A stretch of DNA of 64,000 nt from JACIWG01 sp049969935 (GTDB taxonomy: Archaea; Thermoproteota; Nitrososphaeria; JACIWG01): NCBI GenBank assembly GCA_049969935.1, contig JBMFNX010000003.1, positions 1 through 64,000 on the forward strand, in the 5' to 3' direction. The position numbers and the translations under genes were made by a program. Below, in pieces: positions 54,165 to 63,111 of this stretch (its first letter is position 1; each line of letters starts with the position of its first letter). The notes below the pieces were generated by a model. The model had not been told where the DNA came from, did no database searches, and saw only the letters and a program-made list of their open reading frames with translations.

Positions 54165-57100
54165 ATGCCAAAATACGATTTTATAAAGAAAGTTCTTGTA
54201 ATAGGCTCTGGCCCAATACAGATTTCGATGGCAGGAGAGTTCGATTACTCTGGAACACAGGCTTTGAAGGCGCTTAAGGAAGAGGGTGTTGAAACTGTCT
54301 TAGTGAACTCGAACATTGCAACCATTCAAACTGACCCAAAGATGGCGGATAAAGTTTACTTGCTCCCAACAACAGCCGAGTTTGTTGAAAAGGTTATTGA
54401 AAAAGAAAGGCCTGATGGAATACTTCTTGGATTCGGTGGACAGACGGCATTAAACTGTGGATTCGAACTCTATAACAGGGGTGTGCTTGAAAAGTATGGC
54501 GTTAGAGTACTTGGAACAAGTGTAGAGAGCATAAACATTACATCAGATAGGCAGCTTTTTAGAAGAACGATGGAGGAAAACGGTATTCCAGTACTTCCAA
54601 GTGAGGCTGTAACAAATGTTGAGGACGCTTTAAAGGTTGCTGAAAGACTAGGGTATCCTGTTATAGTTAGGGTAGCATATAATTTGGGTGGAAGAGGGGG
54701 TGGTGTAGCATACAATCAGATAGAATTGGATGAGATTGTGAGTAGGGGGATAGCTAACAGTTTTATTGGACAAGTTTTGATTGAAGAGTATATTGGAACC
54801 TACAAGCAGATAGAGTATGAGGTTGTAAGAGACTACTATGATAATGCGGTAACAGTATGTAATATGGAAAACATTCTTGGAATGAGAGTTCATACTGGAG
54901 ACAACTTTGTCGTTTCACCGTCTCAGACGATAACAAACGAGGAATATCATATGCTGAGGGAGGCTTCAATAAAGGCGACGAGAGCATGCAAGATTGTTGG
55001 AGAATGTAATGTTCAGCTAGCACTTGACCCAAATTCTCAAAAATATTATGTTATAGAAATAAACCCGAGACTTTCAAGGTCTTCAGCTCTCGCTTCAAAG
55101 GCTACAGGATATCCTCTAGCATATATTGCTGCAAAACTTGCCCTAGGATACAGTCTTCAAGAAATATTGAATAAGGTTACAAATGTTACAAGCTCCTTCT
55201 TCGAGCCAGCACTCGACTATGTGGTTGTGAAGGTTCCGAGATGGGATCTTGCAAAATTCGGTCAAGTTGATAGGAGACTTAGAACACAGATGAAATCCGT
55301 TGGCGAAGTTATGGCTATAGGACGAAACTTTGAGGAAGCATTGCAGAAGGCAATGAGAATGCTTGATGTAGGATTAGATGGGCTTTCAGCAGAACCTGAG
55401 GGGGAGACAGTTGAAGAAATCGAAAACATGCTTGCAATGCCAACAGATAACATACTATTGCATGTTGTTAAAGCATTAAAGATGGGGTTTACTGTTGAAA
55501 AAATATGTCAACTTACATGGATAGACAAATGGTTTGTTGAAAAGATAAAAAATATTGTCGAAATTGAAGAAAGGATTAGGGATGCTGGAAGGCTTGATGA
55601 AGGTGTAGTTGAAGTAATCAGGGAGGCTAAAAAAGCTGGTTTTTCAGATTCTCAAATAGCGAGAATACTTAATGTTAACGAATTCGATGTCAGAAATTTC
55701 AGGAAAAAACATGATATTATACCTGTAGTAAAGCAAGTTGATACTCTTGCAGCAGAATGGCCTGCTAAAACAAACTACCTTTACATGACATATGGAGGCG
55801 TAAAAGATGATGTAGAATTTGTGAGCGATAAAAAGAAGGTTATAGTATTGGGTGCTGGAACATATAGGATAGGAAGTTCAGTAGAATTCGACTGGTCAAC
55901 AATGAACCTTGTTTGGGCGCTAAAAAATCATGGCATCGAAGAAACAATAGTCATAAACTGCAACCCAGAAACCGTTTCAACAGACTATGATATGAGTGAC
56001 AAGCTCTATTTTGAGGAAATAACATTAGAAAGGGTACTTGACATATATGAGAAGGAGAACCCGTTAGGTGTGGTCACATGCGTGGGCGGGCAGACAGCAA
56101 ACAATCTTGCACCAAAACTTGCAAAAGCAAACGTTAGAATCCTAGGTACAAGAGGAGAAGACGTTGACAGAGCAGAGGACAGAGTTAAGTTTAGCGCATT
56201 ACTAGATACCCTAAAAATACCTCAACCAGCGTGGGCAAAGTTTACGTCAATAGATGATGCCAAAATGTTTGCAGAAAAAATAGGTTACCCCGTGATTGTA
56301 AGACCATCCTATGTACTAGGAGGAACAGTTATGAAAGTCGCCTGGAACCAGTGGCAGCTTGAAGAGTTCTTAAAGAGGGCTGCTAAAGTATCAAAGGAGT
56401 ATCCTGTTACAGTAAGCAAGTTCATAAGAGGAGCTATGGAGGTTGAAGTTGACGGAGTATGTGATGGAGAACATGTTGTTATAGGCGCGATAATAGAACA
56501 TCTTGAACCAGCAGGCATACATTCAGGTGACGCTACAATGATAATACCATCACAGAGGCTAACAGCATACCATATAGAGAAGATAAAAGATTATACGAGA
56601 AGAATAGCTAGGGGGCTTAGGATAATCGGTCCATTCAACATACAATATCTTGTTAAAGGGCTTGAGGTAAGTGTCATAGAATGTAATTTAAGGTCAAGCA
56701 GGTCAATGCCCTTTGTTTCAAAGGTTAAAGGAATAAATTTAATGGATTATGCTGCAAAAGCACTTCTAGGAATTGGAGTAGAAGATTTGGACGAAAAAAA
56801 AGTTTCTCATGTTGGAGTGAAGACACCGCAATTTTCGTTCATGCAAGTTGATGGAGCGGACCCAATATTGGGTGTCGAGATGAAGTCGACTGGTGAGGCA
56901 GCATGCTTGGGAGAAAACTTCTACGAAGCACTGCTTCTAGCATACGCTTCAGTAGGATTAAAGATGATTAAACCAAACCCTGGAGGAAACGTTTTCGTAA
57001 GTGTAGGAAATGATATTGAAAGAGAAACAGTTGAACCTCTAATAAGACAACTTCTGTGGCTGGGGTTCAACATATACTGTACACCGGGAACAGCAAAATA

Positions 57101-57416
57101 TTTCAACAGTAGAGGATTAAATGTTAAGGTTCTATATAAGGTCAGTGACAGGAGAGAACCTAATGTTTTAACCTACATAGTGAACAGGAAACTGGACCTG
57201 ATAATAAATATTCCGGGGGCTGAAAGATTGGAAAGCTTCCAAAGTGTACTGGATGACGAATATGCTATAAGAAGAAAGGCTGTTGAAATGGGAATACCTG
57301 TTATAACAGTTCCAAGAGTACTGGAGGAGATTGTTAGAGGAATAAGGATGGTTAAAGAATTTAACATAAAATCATTGCAAGAGTACCATCAGCTAAGCAT
57401 AACAAAAAAGTCGTAA
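54165..57416 (+). CDS. carB: Carbamoyl-phosphate synthase, large subunit
   Basis: CarB makes carbamoyl phosphate for arginine and pyrimidine synthesis. Two homologous halves each hold an ATP-grasp domain (GGQTALNCG and GGQTANNLAP mark equivalent positions), joined by an oligomerisation domain, with a C-terminal methylglyoxal-synthase-like allosteric domain from about residue 930. At 1083 residues it is complete and unsplit. GGTGAG lies eight bases before the ATG. Carbamoyl phosphate is also the HypF substrate. Confidence 0.97.
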   Translation: MPKYDFIKKVLVIGSGPIQISMAGEFDYSGTQALKALKEEGVETVLVNSNIATIQTDPKMADKVYLLPTTAEFVEKVIEKERPDGILLGFGGQTALNCGFELYNRGVLEKYGVRVLGTSVESINITSDRQLFRRTMEENGIPVLPSEAVTNVEDALKVAERLGYPVIVRVAYNLGGRGGGVAYNQIELDEIVSRGIANSFIGQVLIEEYIGTYKQIEYEVVRDYYDNAVTVCNMENILGMRVHTGDNFVVSPSQTITNEEYHMLREASIKATRACKIVGECNVQLALDPNSQKYYVIEINPRLSRSSALASKATGYPLAYIAAKLALGYSLQEILNKVTNVTSSFFEPALDYVVVKVPRWDLAKFGQVDRRLRTQMKSVGEVMAIGRNFEEALQKAMRMLDVGLDGLSAEPEGETVEEIENMLAMPTDNILLHVVKALKMGFTVEKICQLTWIDKWFVEKIKNIVEIEERIRDAGRLDEGVVEVIREAKKAGFSDSQIARILNVNEFDVRNFRKKHDIIPVVKQVDTLAAEWPAKTNYLYMTYGGVKDDVEFVSDKKKVIVLGAGTYRIGSSVEFDWSTMNLVWALKNHGIEETIVINCNPETVSTDYDMSDKLYFEEITLERVLDIYEKENPLGVVTCVGGQTANNLAPKLAKANVRILGTRGEDVDRAEDRVKFSALLDTLKIPQPAWAKFTSIDDAKMFAEKIGYPVIVRPSYVLGGTVMKVAWNQWQLEEFLKRAAKVSKEYPVTVSKFIRGAMEVEVDGVCDGEHVVIGAIIEHLEPAGIHSGDATMIIPSQRLTAYHIEKIKDYTRRIARGLRIIGPFNIQYLVKGLEVSVIECNLRSSRSMPFVSKVKGINLMDYAAKALLGIGVEDLDEKKVSHVGVKTPQFSFMQVDGADPILGVEMKSTGEAACLGENFYEALLLAYASVGLKMIKPNPGGNVFVSVGNDIERETVEPLIRQLLWLGFNIYCTPGTAKYFNSRGLNVKVLYKVSDRREPNVLTYIVNRKLDLIINIPGAERLESFQSVLDDEYAIRRKAVEMGIPVITVPRVLEEIVRGIRMVKEFNIKSLQEYHQLSITKKS

Positions 57417-57417
57417 A

Positions 57418-57429
57418 AGTATAAATATT
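57418..57429 (+). promoter_or_regulatory. TATA box before the secreted protein gene
   Basis: AGTATAAATATT is centred about 24-26 bases before the TTG at 57448 and lies just past the carB stop. It marks a separate transcription unit with a leaderless TTG start. Confidence 0.4.
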
Positions 57430-57447
57430 GCTTAATAACAATCATTA

Positions 57448-58208
57448 TTGAAGAACATAAAAGTTACAAACTTTTGTACAAAATGTACACTTCTAATTCT
57501 AATTATGATGCTTACGATCGCTGTACCGAAAACATATGCCGTAAACAACACTTACACTGGACCAAACACATTTTTTATGGCATACAAATCTATGCCCTTA
57601 ACCCTCCAAACAGAGACAGATGGTGAAGTATGGGAAATGTGGACCTTCGCTATAAGAGATTTGGATACACCCATTGGAAAAGCCAGTTTAAGTGACTTCG
57701 AACTTTTGCAGCATGTTATGCCGAGTACGGGTACAGGCCTGATGAAGGCTACTATTTAAAAGCTATAATGTTTGGAACACTAGAACGTGTAGAGGACGAC
57801 GGTATGGAACACTGGAAACCGAATCCAGAATACAAAGTTTCAGGAGGAGGATCCTTTACAGTAAGACCTGTCACTGGACCTGACTACGAGGACTGGGAAA
57901 AGGTTATATTCAAAATTTCTGCAAAAGATTCTTACGGTTCAAAAATAGTGGTCTCTGGAACATACATTTGTGCCAGCGGCCCTCCAGTATACTATATAAG
58001 CTTAACAATAAAGCTGACCGGACAAGTTTATGAATACAACTTCGATAATGGTTCATGGATTCCGACTGGTAGGGTGGAAACACACACTTTAAAGCTCAGA
58101 GGATATCCGGAAAATTATTATTACCTTGAACCATATTACATTTTCGCGTACGCTTACCCTGATCAGCTCACATACTTTCCAGAATGGTGGCCGTACTGGT
58201 TGAGTTAA
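57448..58208 (+). CDS. Secreted protein of unknown function, split by a frameshift
   Basis: The first frame encodes a signal peptide (CTLLILIMMLTIAVPKTYA) and a beta-rich start, and ends at 57759. The second frame holds the remaining 146 codons from 57768. Both join if one T is added in the run TTTT at 57704-57707: SDFEL then continues FAACYAEYGYRPDEGYYLKA into the second frame without a stop. The restored protein is about 253 residues, rich in Tyr, Trp and Thr, extracellular, with no family I recognise. It is a real gene with a sequence error, or a recent pseudogene. Confidence 0.6.
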
Positions 58209-58337
58209 ACTGTTTAAATCACACACCCACTATTTTTTACATTTTTGATAGTCTTACAGTATAAGTTTTCCTCTAAAACGTTTCTTTTAAATACATAAAA
58301 TCTTTTTAGGCTTGATACTTATATCACGAGGGGACTG

Positions 58338-58631
58338 TTGCCTCAGCAGAGAGAATACAGGGAAAGGGTATATATTAGGGCTGAGATTATTATTAAGCTT
58401 GCAGAATATGGACCATTAACTTTAACAAATCTGGTTAGCTATTGTGGACTTAACCTTTCCAAACATAAAGAGATCTTGGATGAAATGGAGGCTAAAGGGC
58501 TTATAGCAAAGTTTTTTGAAAAGCAGGGTAAAAAGAATATTGTTAAATATAAGGTTACTGACAAGGGTATGAATTTTTATGAGCTAATCCTTAAGCCTTA
58601 TATGGAAATGTTTCCTTTTAGGGGCAGGTAA
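58338..58631 (+). CDS. Winged-helix transcriptional regulator
   Basis: This 97-residue protein is close to the archaeal single-domain winged-helix regulators (ArnR1-like): AEIIIKLAEYGPLTLTNLVS, then LSKHKEILDEMEAKGLIAKF as the recognition helix, and KYKVTDKG as the wing. The TTG start at 58338 has GAGGGG just upstream, and TTTTAAATACATAAA further up looks like the promoter. The preceding 130 bases hold no gene. It may be cotranscribed with the following membrane protein. Confidence 0.75.
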   Translation: MPQQREYRERVYIRAEIIIKLAEYGPLTLTNLVSYCGLNLSKHKEILDEMEAKGLIAKFFEKQGKKNIVKYKVTDKGMNFYELILKPYMEMFPFRGR

Positions 58632-58683
58632 CATTGTTCCATAAAGTATATTATTTTTTATTATACAAGTGTGAGTGTTTGAT

Positions 58684-59049
58684 ATGAGCGGAGGCGGTGG
58701 TGTTACCCTTTTAGAGTTGCTTGATAGTATTATTGAGAGAGTTAATAGTCTAAGGTCTATGTTTGTTATCCTAATCTTGGGCTCTATGATCCTTTCACCA
58801 GCTGCAATAATACTTTCTCTTATAGTAATATTTCATCCACTAATTCTATTTCTTTTACTTAGACAGCAGCCTTTTCTTGCATGGATCCTTTTTTCAGCAT
58901 CAATAGGCACGATGCTACTTTCTCTTATAACACTATATTTTTCTTTAAAGGAATATAGGTTCTTTACAAAATGGGGTGAAAGGTATAAAGAATATTTGAT
59001 GAAAAAAGAGAAGTTAGAGGAAGAGCTTAAGAAGGAAGGTTTGATCTGA
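58684..59049 (+). CDS. Small membrane protein with two TM segments
   Basis: The protein of about 121 residues starts SGGGGVTLLELLDSIIERVN, then has two hydrophobic segments (about 22-50 and 60-85) and a charged helical tail ending EKLEEELKKEGLI that may form a coiled coil. I do not know its family. The ATG at 58684 is preferred to a GTG three codons earlier. It follows the winged-helix gene by about 50 bases. Such regulator and membrane-protein pairs are common in archaea, but the function is open. Confidence 0.6.
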   Translation: MSGGGGVTLLELLDSIIERVNSLRSMFVILILGSMILSPAAIILSLIVIFHPLILFLLLRQQPFLAWILFSASIGTMLLSLITLYFSLKEYRFFTKWGERYKEYLMKKEKLEEELKKEGLI

Positions 59050-59051
59050 TA

Positions 59052-60278
59052 CTATTTCCTCTTGGAACTGGCTGATACAAGTGATATTACATCACGGTCT
59101 TTTAGCTTATATGTTACGGGAAGCCTCAGACCATCCCTACAGTCTATGCCATAGAGTAGGCCTTTAGCGAGTTCCGTATGCACTTCTCTAGCTAAATCTG
59201 CTATGGTTGCACCATATGGCATAAGATGCACATCTGGTAGAACATTACCGTTTTTGTCCGTTAAAGTCTTTGGATCATATACTGGATAAACTGCACTCAT
59301 TCTAAGCAGTTTAAATACGACAACATTTAATGCAAACTGTACTCCAGTGTGAAGGTACTTGCTGAGTATACTTTTTCGAATAAAGTTTAAGGCCCACTTC
59401 TGCTTTTCTGTCATCTTACTCGAGTCTATTACCCTAAACCTTTCTTCTCCAGGAATATATTTTATGTAACCCTTCTGTTCAGCCCTTCGTAAAGTTAGTT
59501 CGGCTTCAGCGCTTGTAGGTATTACTATCATGTCAGAGTAAGCTTCTCTTATTCTTTCAAAATTTTCTTCAGATTGGGGAAGGTCCATCTTGTTTGCAAC
59601 AATAATCGTTGGCTTCGACACATCCCTCAAAGTCCAAGTGAAATCCTTTAGCTCCTCTTCACTCCAGTTTCTGAAATCCTTTTTATCTAATCCAGACTTC
59701 TCTAAAGCTGTAACAACATGCTCTTTCGTGACGCCAACACCTTGCATGAAGCTATTGATTATTGTCGGCAGGTCGACATCACGCTTAAGATCCCTTTCTA
59801 TCCTATCCTGGTTTGTGAGAATAAGCTTCATGTACCACATTACAAGCTCCTCTTCAATGTCACCAATGTCTGCAACCGGATCCCCTGTTCCAGGCTCACA
59901 TATTCTCCCTTCAGCATCAATTGAGCCTGATGCATCAACAACATGTATTAGCGCATCAGATTGAGCTGCTACTGAAAGGAATTGGTTGCCTAAACCTTTT
60001 CCCATCCAAGCTCCCTTAATGAGCCCAGGCAAGTCTATAAGTTCTATTGGAATAAATCGCCACCCATCTTCGCATCTAGAATTCTGTGGATTATCTTTTA
60101 CCCCAAACTCTTTATGAACACATAATGTTACAACATGCGCTATACCCAAGTTTGGAACCTTTGTAGTAAAAGGATAGGTTGAAACTTCGGCTGACTGTAA
60201 TGTTGCAGAATTAAAGAATGTAGTCTTACCAGTGTTCGTTTTCCCAACTAAACCAATTTTTACACGCATCTCTACCAT
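59052..60278 (-). CDS. YchF/Obg-family GTPase, archaeal Ygr210-like
   Basis: This GTPase of the TRAFAC class has G1 VGKTNTGKTT at residues 11-20, G3 DLPGLI, and G4 as ANKMD. An inserted helical domain follows, and a C-terminal TGS domain (LMPYGATIADLAREVHTEL) ends the protein. The 408 residues fit the archaeal/eukaryotic Ygr210 branch, tied to ribosome function. It is convergent with the small membrane protein. Confidence 0.88.
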   Translation of the reverse strand: MVEMRVKIGLVGKTNTGKTTFFNSATLQSAEVSTYPFTTKVPNLGIAHVVTLCVHKEFGVKDNPQNSRCEDGWRFIPIELIDLPGLIKGAWMGKGLGNQFLSVAAQSDALIHVVDASGSIDAEGRICEPGTGDPVADIGDIEEELVMWYMKLILTNQDRIERDLKRDVDLPTIINSFMQGVGVTKEHVVTALEKSGLDKKDFRNWSEEELKDFTWTLRDVSKPTIIVANKMDLPQSEENFERIREAYSDMIVIPTSAEAELTLRRAEQKGYIKYIPGEERFRVIDSSKMTEKQKWALNFIRKSILSKYLHTGVQFALNVVVFKLLRMSAVYPVYDPKTLTDKNGNVLPDVHLMPYGATIADLAREVHTELAKGLLYGIDCRDGLRLPVTYKLKDRDVISLVSASSKRK

Positions 60279-60448
60279 TGGGGATAGAGATACTACTATT
60301 TTATTTTTTTATCGTGTCAAATAGTTAACATATTATGGTCATAGGTAAAGCTCTGGGCAACAAATCTTTATCCTGAGCATGCCCAGAAATGCCATCACGT
60401 TTCCATCTTTTTCGCACAGGCATTTTCTGCATTTTTTATTATATGTCT

Positions 60449-60690
60449 TCAGTATGGATAAAGCTGACTTGCAGGCAGAGTAACAGTAGTGTTTGAAATA
60501 GCTTCATGTTCTTCATTTAATATGTATTCTAACATGAGCTTAGCATAGGATGCTATTCTCATAACAGCATAACCAACGTGTAGTTTGCCATTTCCTAAAA
60601 CCCCTCTATATATATTATTTTCACTGCTTCGGCATTAGCTTTATAATAGAAGGGACTATGAGAATGACCTCCATAACATGAATATATATA
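60449..60690 (-). pseudogene. Remnant of an unidentified coding sequence
   Basis: The 510 bases from 60279 to 60789 hold no intact gene. Minus-strand frames in 60449-60690 read SCYGGHSHSPFYYKANAEAV, then, after a one-base shift in a GGGGTTTT run near 60600, GNGKLHVGYAVMRIASYAKL and on to TLPASQLYPY and a stop. The protein-like run suggests a degraded gene of which the N-terminus is lost. The family is not recognised. The region 60300-60448 has only short ambiguous frames. Confidence 0.35.
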
Positions 60691-60750
60691 AAAGTGTTAT
60701 ATGAGGTTAAATGTTCAGAGACCGTTTAACAATTTTTAACCTTAGTAAGA

Positions 60751-60763
60751 TTTATATTATATA
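60751..60763 (+). promoter_or_regulatory. TATA box of the GT2 gene
   Basis: TTTATATTATATA is centred about 33 bases before the ATG at 60790, with GTGATTT between them as a weak ribosome-binding site. Confidence 0.4.
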
Positions 60764-60789
60764 TTGTTGGAATGCTTTTGTGATTTAAC

Positions 60790-62031
60790 ATGATTTTAGA
60801 CCCCCTCGCATTTTTAGTATCTATTATACTTTATATTGCGGGGGCTTACACGTTCTATCTCATATTTTTAGGAATATATAATAGGAATCAACTTCATAGG
60901 GAAAGCTTCTATTTTAAGTTGAAAAATTTTCCCTATTATTCGATTATTGTTCCTGCAAAAAATGAGGAGAGGGTTATTGGAAGAGTTTTAAGTAAGCTTG
61001 TTGAACAAGATTATCCAAAAAACTTGTATGAGGTAATTGTTGTAGAAGATGGTTCAACAGATAGGACGCTAGAAATTGCAAAAAAATATGAGAGAGAATA
61101 TGAGAATATTAAGGTTGTCCATTGTGGAGAAAGTAGGGGGAAACCTCATTCTATAAACGTTGGATTAGAACATGCTAAGGGTGAAGTGATAGGAGTCTTG
61201 GATGCGGACGCTATTCCCCCACCAAACATGCTTCTTAGGGTGTCAGATTATATGCAGGATCCATATGTTGATGCAATTCAATGCGTTTACCAGTATGTTA
61301 ATGGTAACGAGGGAATACTTGCTAAAGCAGGAATGTTTGAGGGACTCCTATGGCACGCTTTTGTGCTAAGAGTTAAGGATATGGCCGGACTTTTTGTACC
61401 ACTCTGTGGAAGTGGAATGTTCATAAAAAGACATGTTTTCGAAAAGATAGGCAAATGGAATGAAAAATCTCTTACAGAGGATGTTGACTTTTCTCTTAGA
61501 ATGCTTAAGGCAGGATTTAAAATAAGGCATGCACTAATTCCAATTGGACATGAGACACCTGGTAAGCTTAAAGCATTTTTTAAGCAAAGAGTAAGATGGT
61601 ATAGAGGATACTTTGTTACTGGAATAAAGCATATTGACGTGTGGAAGTATCTTAACAAGAGACTGGCCTTCGACATATCCTTCACACTCTTAAGCCCACT
61701 ACTTTCGGTTCTTGCAACGGTAGCATACTTTTTTAACACATTATATTTTCTGAATACAATGAAAATTGTTTCTTTCCTAAGCCTTCTTTTAGGAGTCTTT
61801 TCATACCAGTTTATTTACCTTAGCATAGCAATGCTATGGATACTATTAAGTAATATAAAGGATAAGATGACCTATATTATGATGTCATTTTTTTCAATAC
61901 CATACTTTTTCCTACTTTCAATAATAAACATGTACGTTATCTTCACACTTATTTTCAAAAGGTCCATGGAGTGGACTAAAACAGATAAGACTGGAGCATT
62001 CGACCAAAAATATTTTAACCCATTTTCTTAA
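60790..62031 (+). CDS. Membrane-bound glycosyltransferase, family 2
   Basis: The 413-residue GT2 enzyme has an N-terminal membrane segment, the nucleotide-sugar site VPAKNEERV and VVEDGSTD, a DAD motif at 138-140, the acceptor motif TEDVD near 231 and KQRVRW near 261 (the QxxRW motif of processive synthases), then three or four C-terminal membrane segments. This matches cellulose-synthase or hyaluronan-synthase-like proteins that build or export polysaccharide. No partner subunit is adjacent. The product is unknown. Confidence 0.85.
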   Translation: MILDPLAFLVSIILYIAGAYTFYLIFLGIYNRNQLHRESFYFKLKNFPYYSIIVPAKNEERVIGRVLSKLVEQDYPKNLYEVIVVEDGSTDRTLEIAKKYEREYENIKVVHCGESRGKPHSINVGLEHAKGEVIGVLDADAIPPPNMLLRVSDYMQDPYVDAIQCVYQYVNGNEGILAKAGMFEGLLWHAFVLRVKDMAGLFVPLCGSGMFIKRHVFEKIGKWNEKSLTEDVDFSLRMLKAGFKIRHALIPIGHETPGKLKAFFKQRVRWYRGYFVTGIKHIDVWKYLNKRLAFDISFTLLSPLLSVLATVAYFFNTLYFLNTMKIVSFLSLLLGVFSYQFIYLSIAMLWILLSNIKDKMTYIMMSFFSIPYFFLLSIINMYVIFTLIFKRSMEWTKTDKTGAFDQKYFNPFS

Positions 62032-62093
62032 TATAGTCCTTATCCTAAACAAATCTTTTATATCATAGAATGTGGGTTCTGCGATAGGATAGC

Positions 62094-63101
62094 ATGGGTA
62101 AAATGGCAGGAACCTTGGAGGTCAAGGGTAAAGGTGGAGGGGTTATTGTAGAGTATAGGGGAAAATCTTATGCCTTCGACTCCAAGGCTCCTGTCAAAGC
62201 AGACTACTATTTTGTTTCACATGCTCACGTTGACCACGTGTACGGTGGACTTAAAGGGAACATTATTGCTTCAAAAGAGACGGTGGTTCTTGCGAGAGAA
62301 AGAGGATATTCTTTACCAGATCCAATCAGCTTAGAGGAAGTTGAACTTTATGATTCAAGCCATATTGTTGGATCAAAGTCGATTTTGATAGATGATAAAA
62401 TATTCTATACTGGAGATATAGCCTTGCATGCTAGGGGATTTCTTAAATCTCCAAAGTTGCCTAAAGCAAGAATACTTGTTATTGAAACAACCTATGGTCA
62501 TCCAAAATATTTGTTTCCAAACCCAGCTAAGGTTGTGGAGGAAGTGAACAAGCTTATTTCCGAAATGTATGAGAAGGGTGTTCCAGTTGCACTCTGCGGC
62601 TACCCTTTAGGTAAAGCTCAGATGCTTTCATACCTGTTTTCTACATGGGAGCCAATATATGTTCAAGAAAGTATTATGAGGTTAAATGAAGTATGTAGGT
62701 CGTTTGGTATACCAATAAAATCCTTTACATCATATTCTGAGGCGAGGGAGAAAGGTTTACTAGAAAAGAGGCCGTGGATACTTTTAGCTCCATCCTACAC
62801 ACTAAAAAGTGGTATGATGAAGTTTTTGAAGAAGAAATATGATGTTGTAACATTCTATTTTTCCGGTTGGACATTGGACAGAAGGTTCGGGAACAATGGA
62901 GCAGACTACTCTTTCCCACTAAGCGATCACTGTGATTACATGGATTTACTAAAGGTTGTTAAAAATGTTGAGCCGGAAAAAATTTTTACCGTACACGGTT
63001 ATGCAGACGAATTTTCTATTGAATTAAAGAAAATTGGATATGATGCTGAACCACTTGCCATAAAACAAACGTGGCTTGATGAATTCTATAGAAGTGATTA
63101 G
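62094..63101 (+). CDS. MBL-fold nuclease, Lhr-associated type
   Basis: This 335-residue metallo-beta-lactamase-fold protein has the motif HAHVDH at 43-48, later His/Asp ligands in DSSHIVGS and YTGDI, and LSDHCDY and VHGYADE near the end. This is the pattern of the predicted exonucleases (COG1236) found with DNA ligase and Lhr helicases. TTTTATATC at 62056-62064 and GATAGGAT before the ATG give its expression signals. It lies ten bases upstream of the helicase gene, so they are likely co-transcribed in DNA repair. Confidence 0.8.
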   Translation: MGKMAGTLEVKGKGGGVIVEYRGKSYAFDSKAPVKADYYFVSHAHVDHVYGGLKGNIIASKETVVLARERGYSLPDPISLEEVELYDSSHIVGSKSILIDDKIFYTGDIALHARGFLKSPKLPKARILVIETTYGHPKYLFPNPAKVVEEVNKLISEMYEKGVPVALCGYPLGKAQMLSYLFSTWEPIYVQESIMRLNEVCRSFGIPIKSFTSYSEAREKGLLEKRPWILLAPSYTLKSGMMKFLKKKYDVVTFYFSGWTLDRRFGNNGADYSFPLSDHCDYMDLLKVVKNVEPEKIFTVHGYADEFSIELKKIGYDAEPLAIKQTWLDEFYRSD

Positions 63102-63111
63102 GGGGAAGTTA

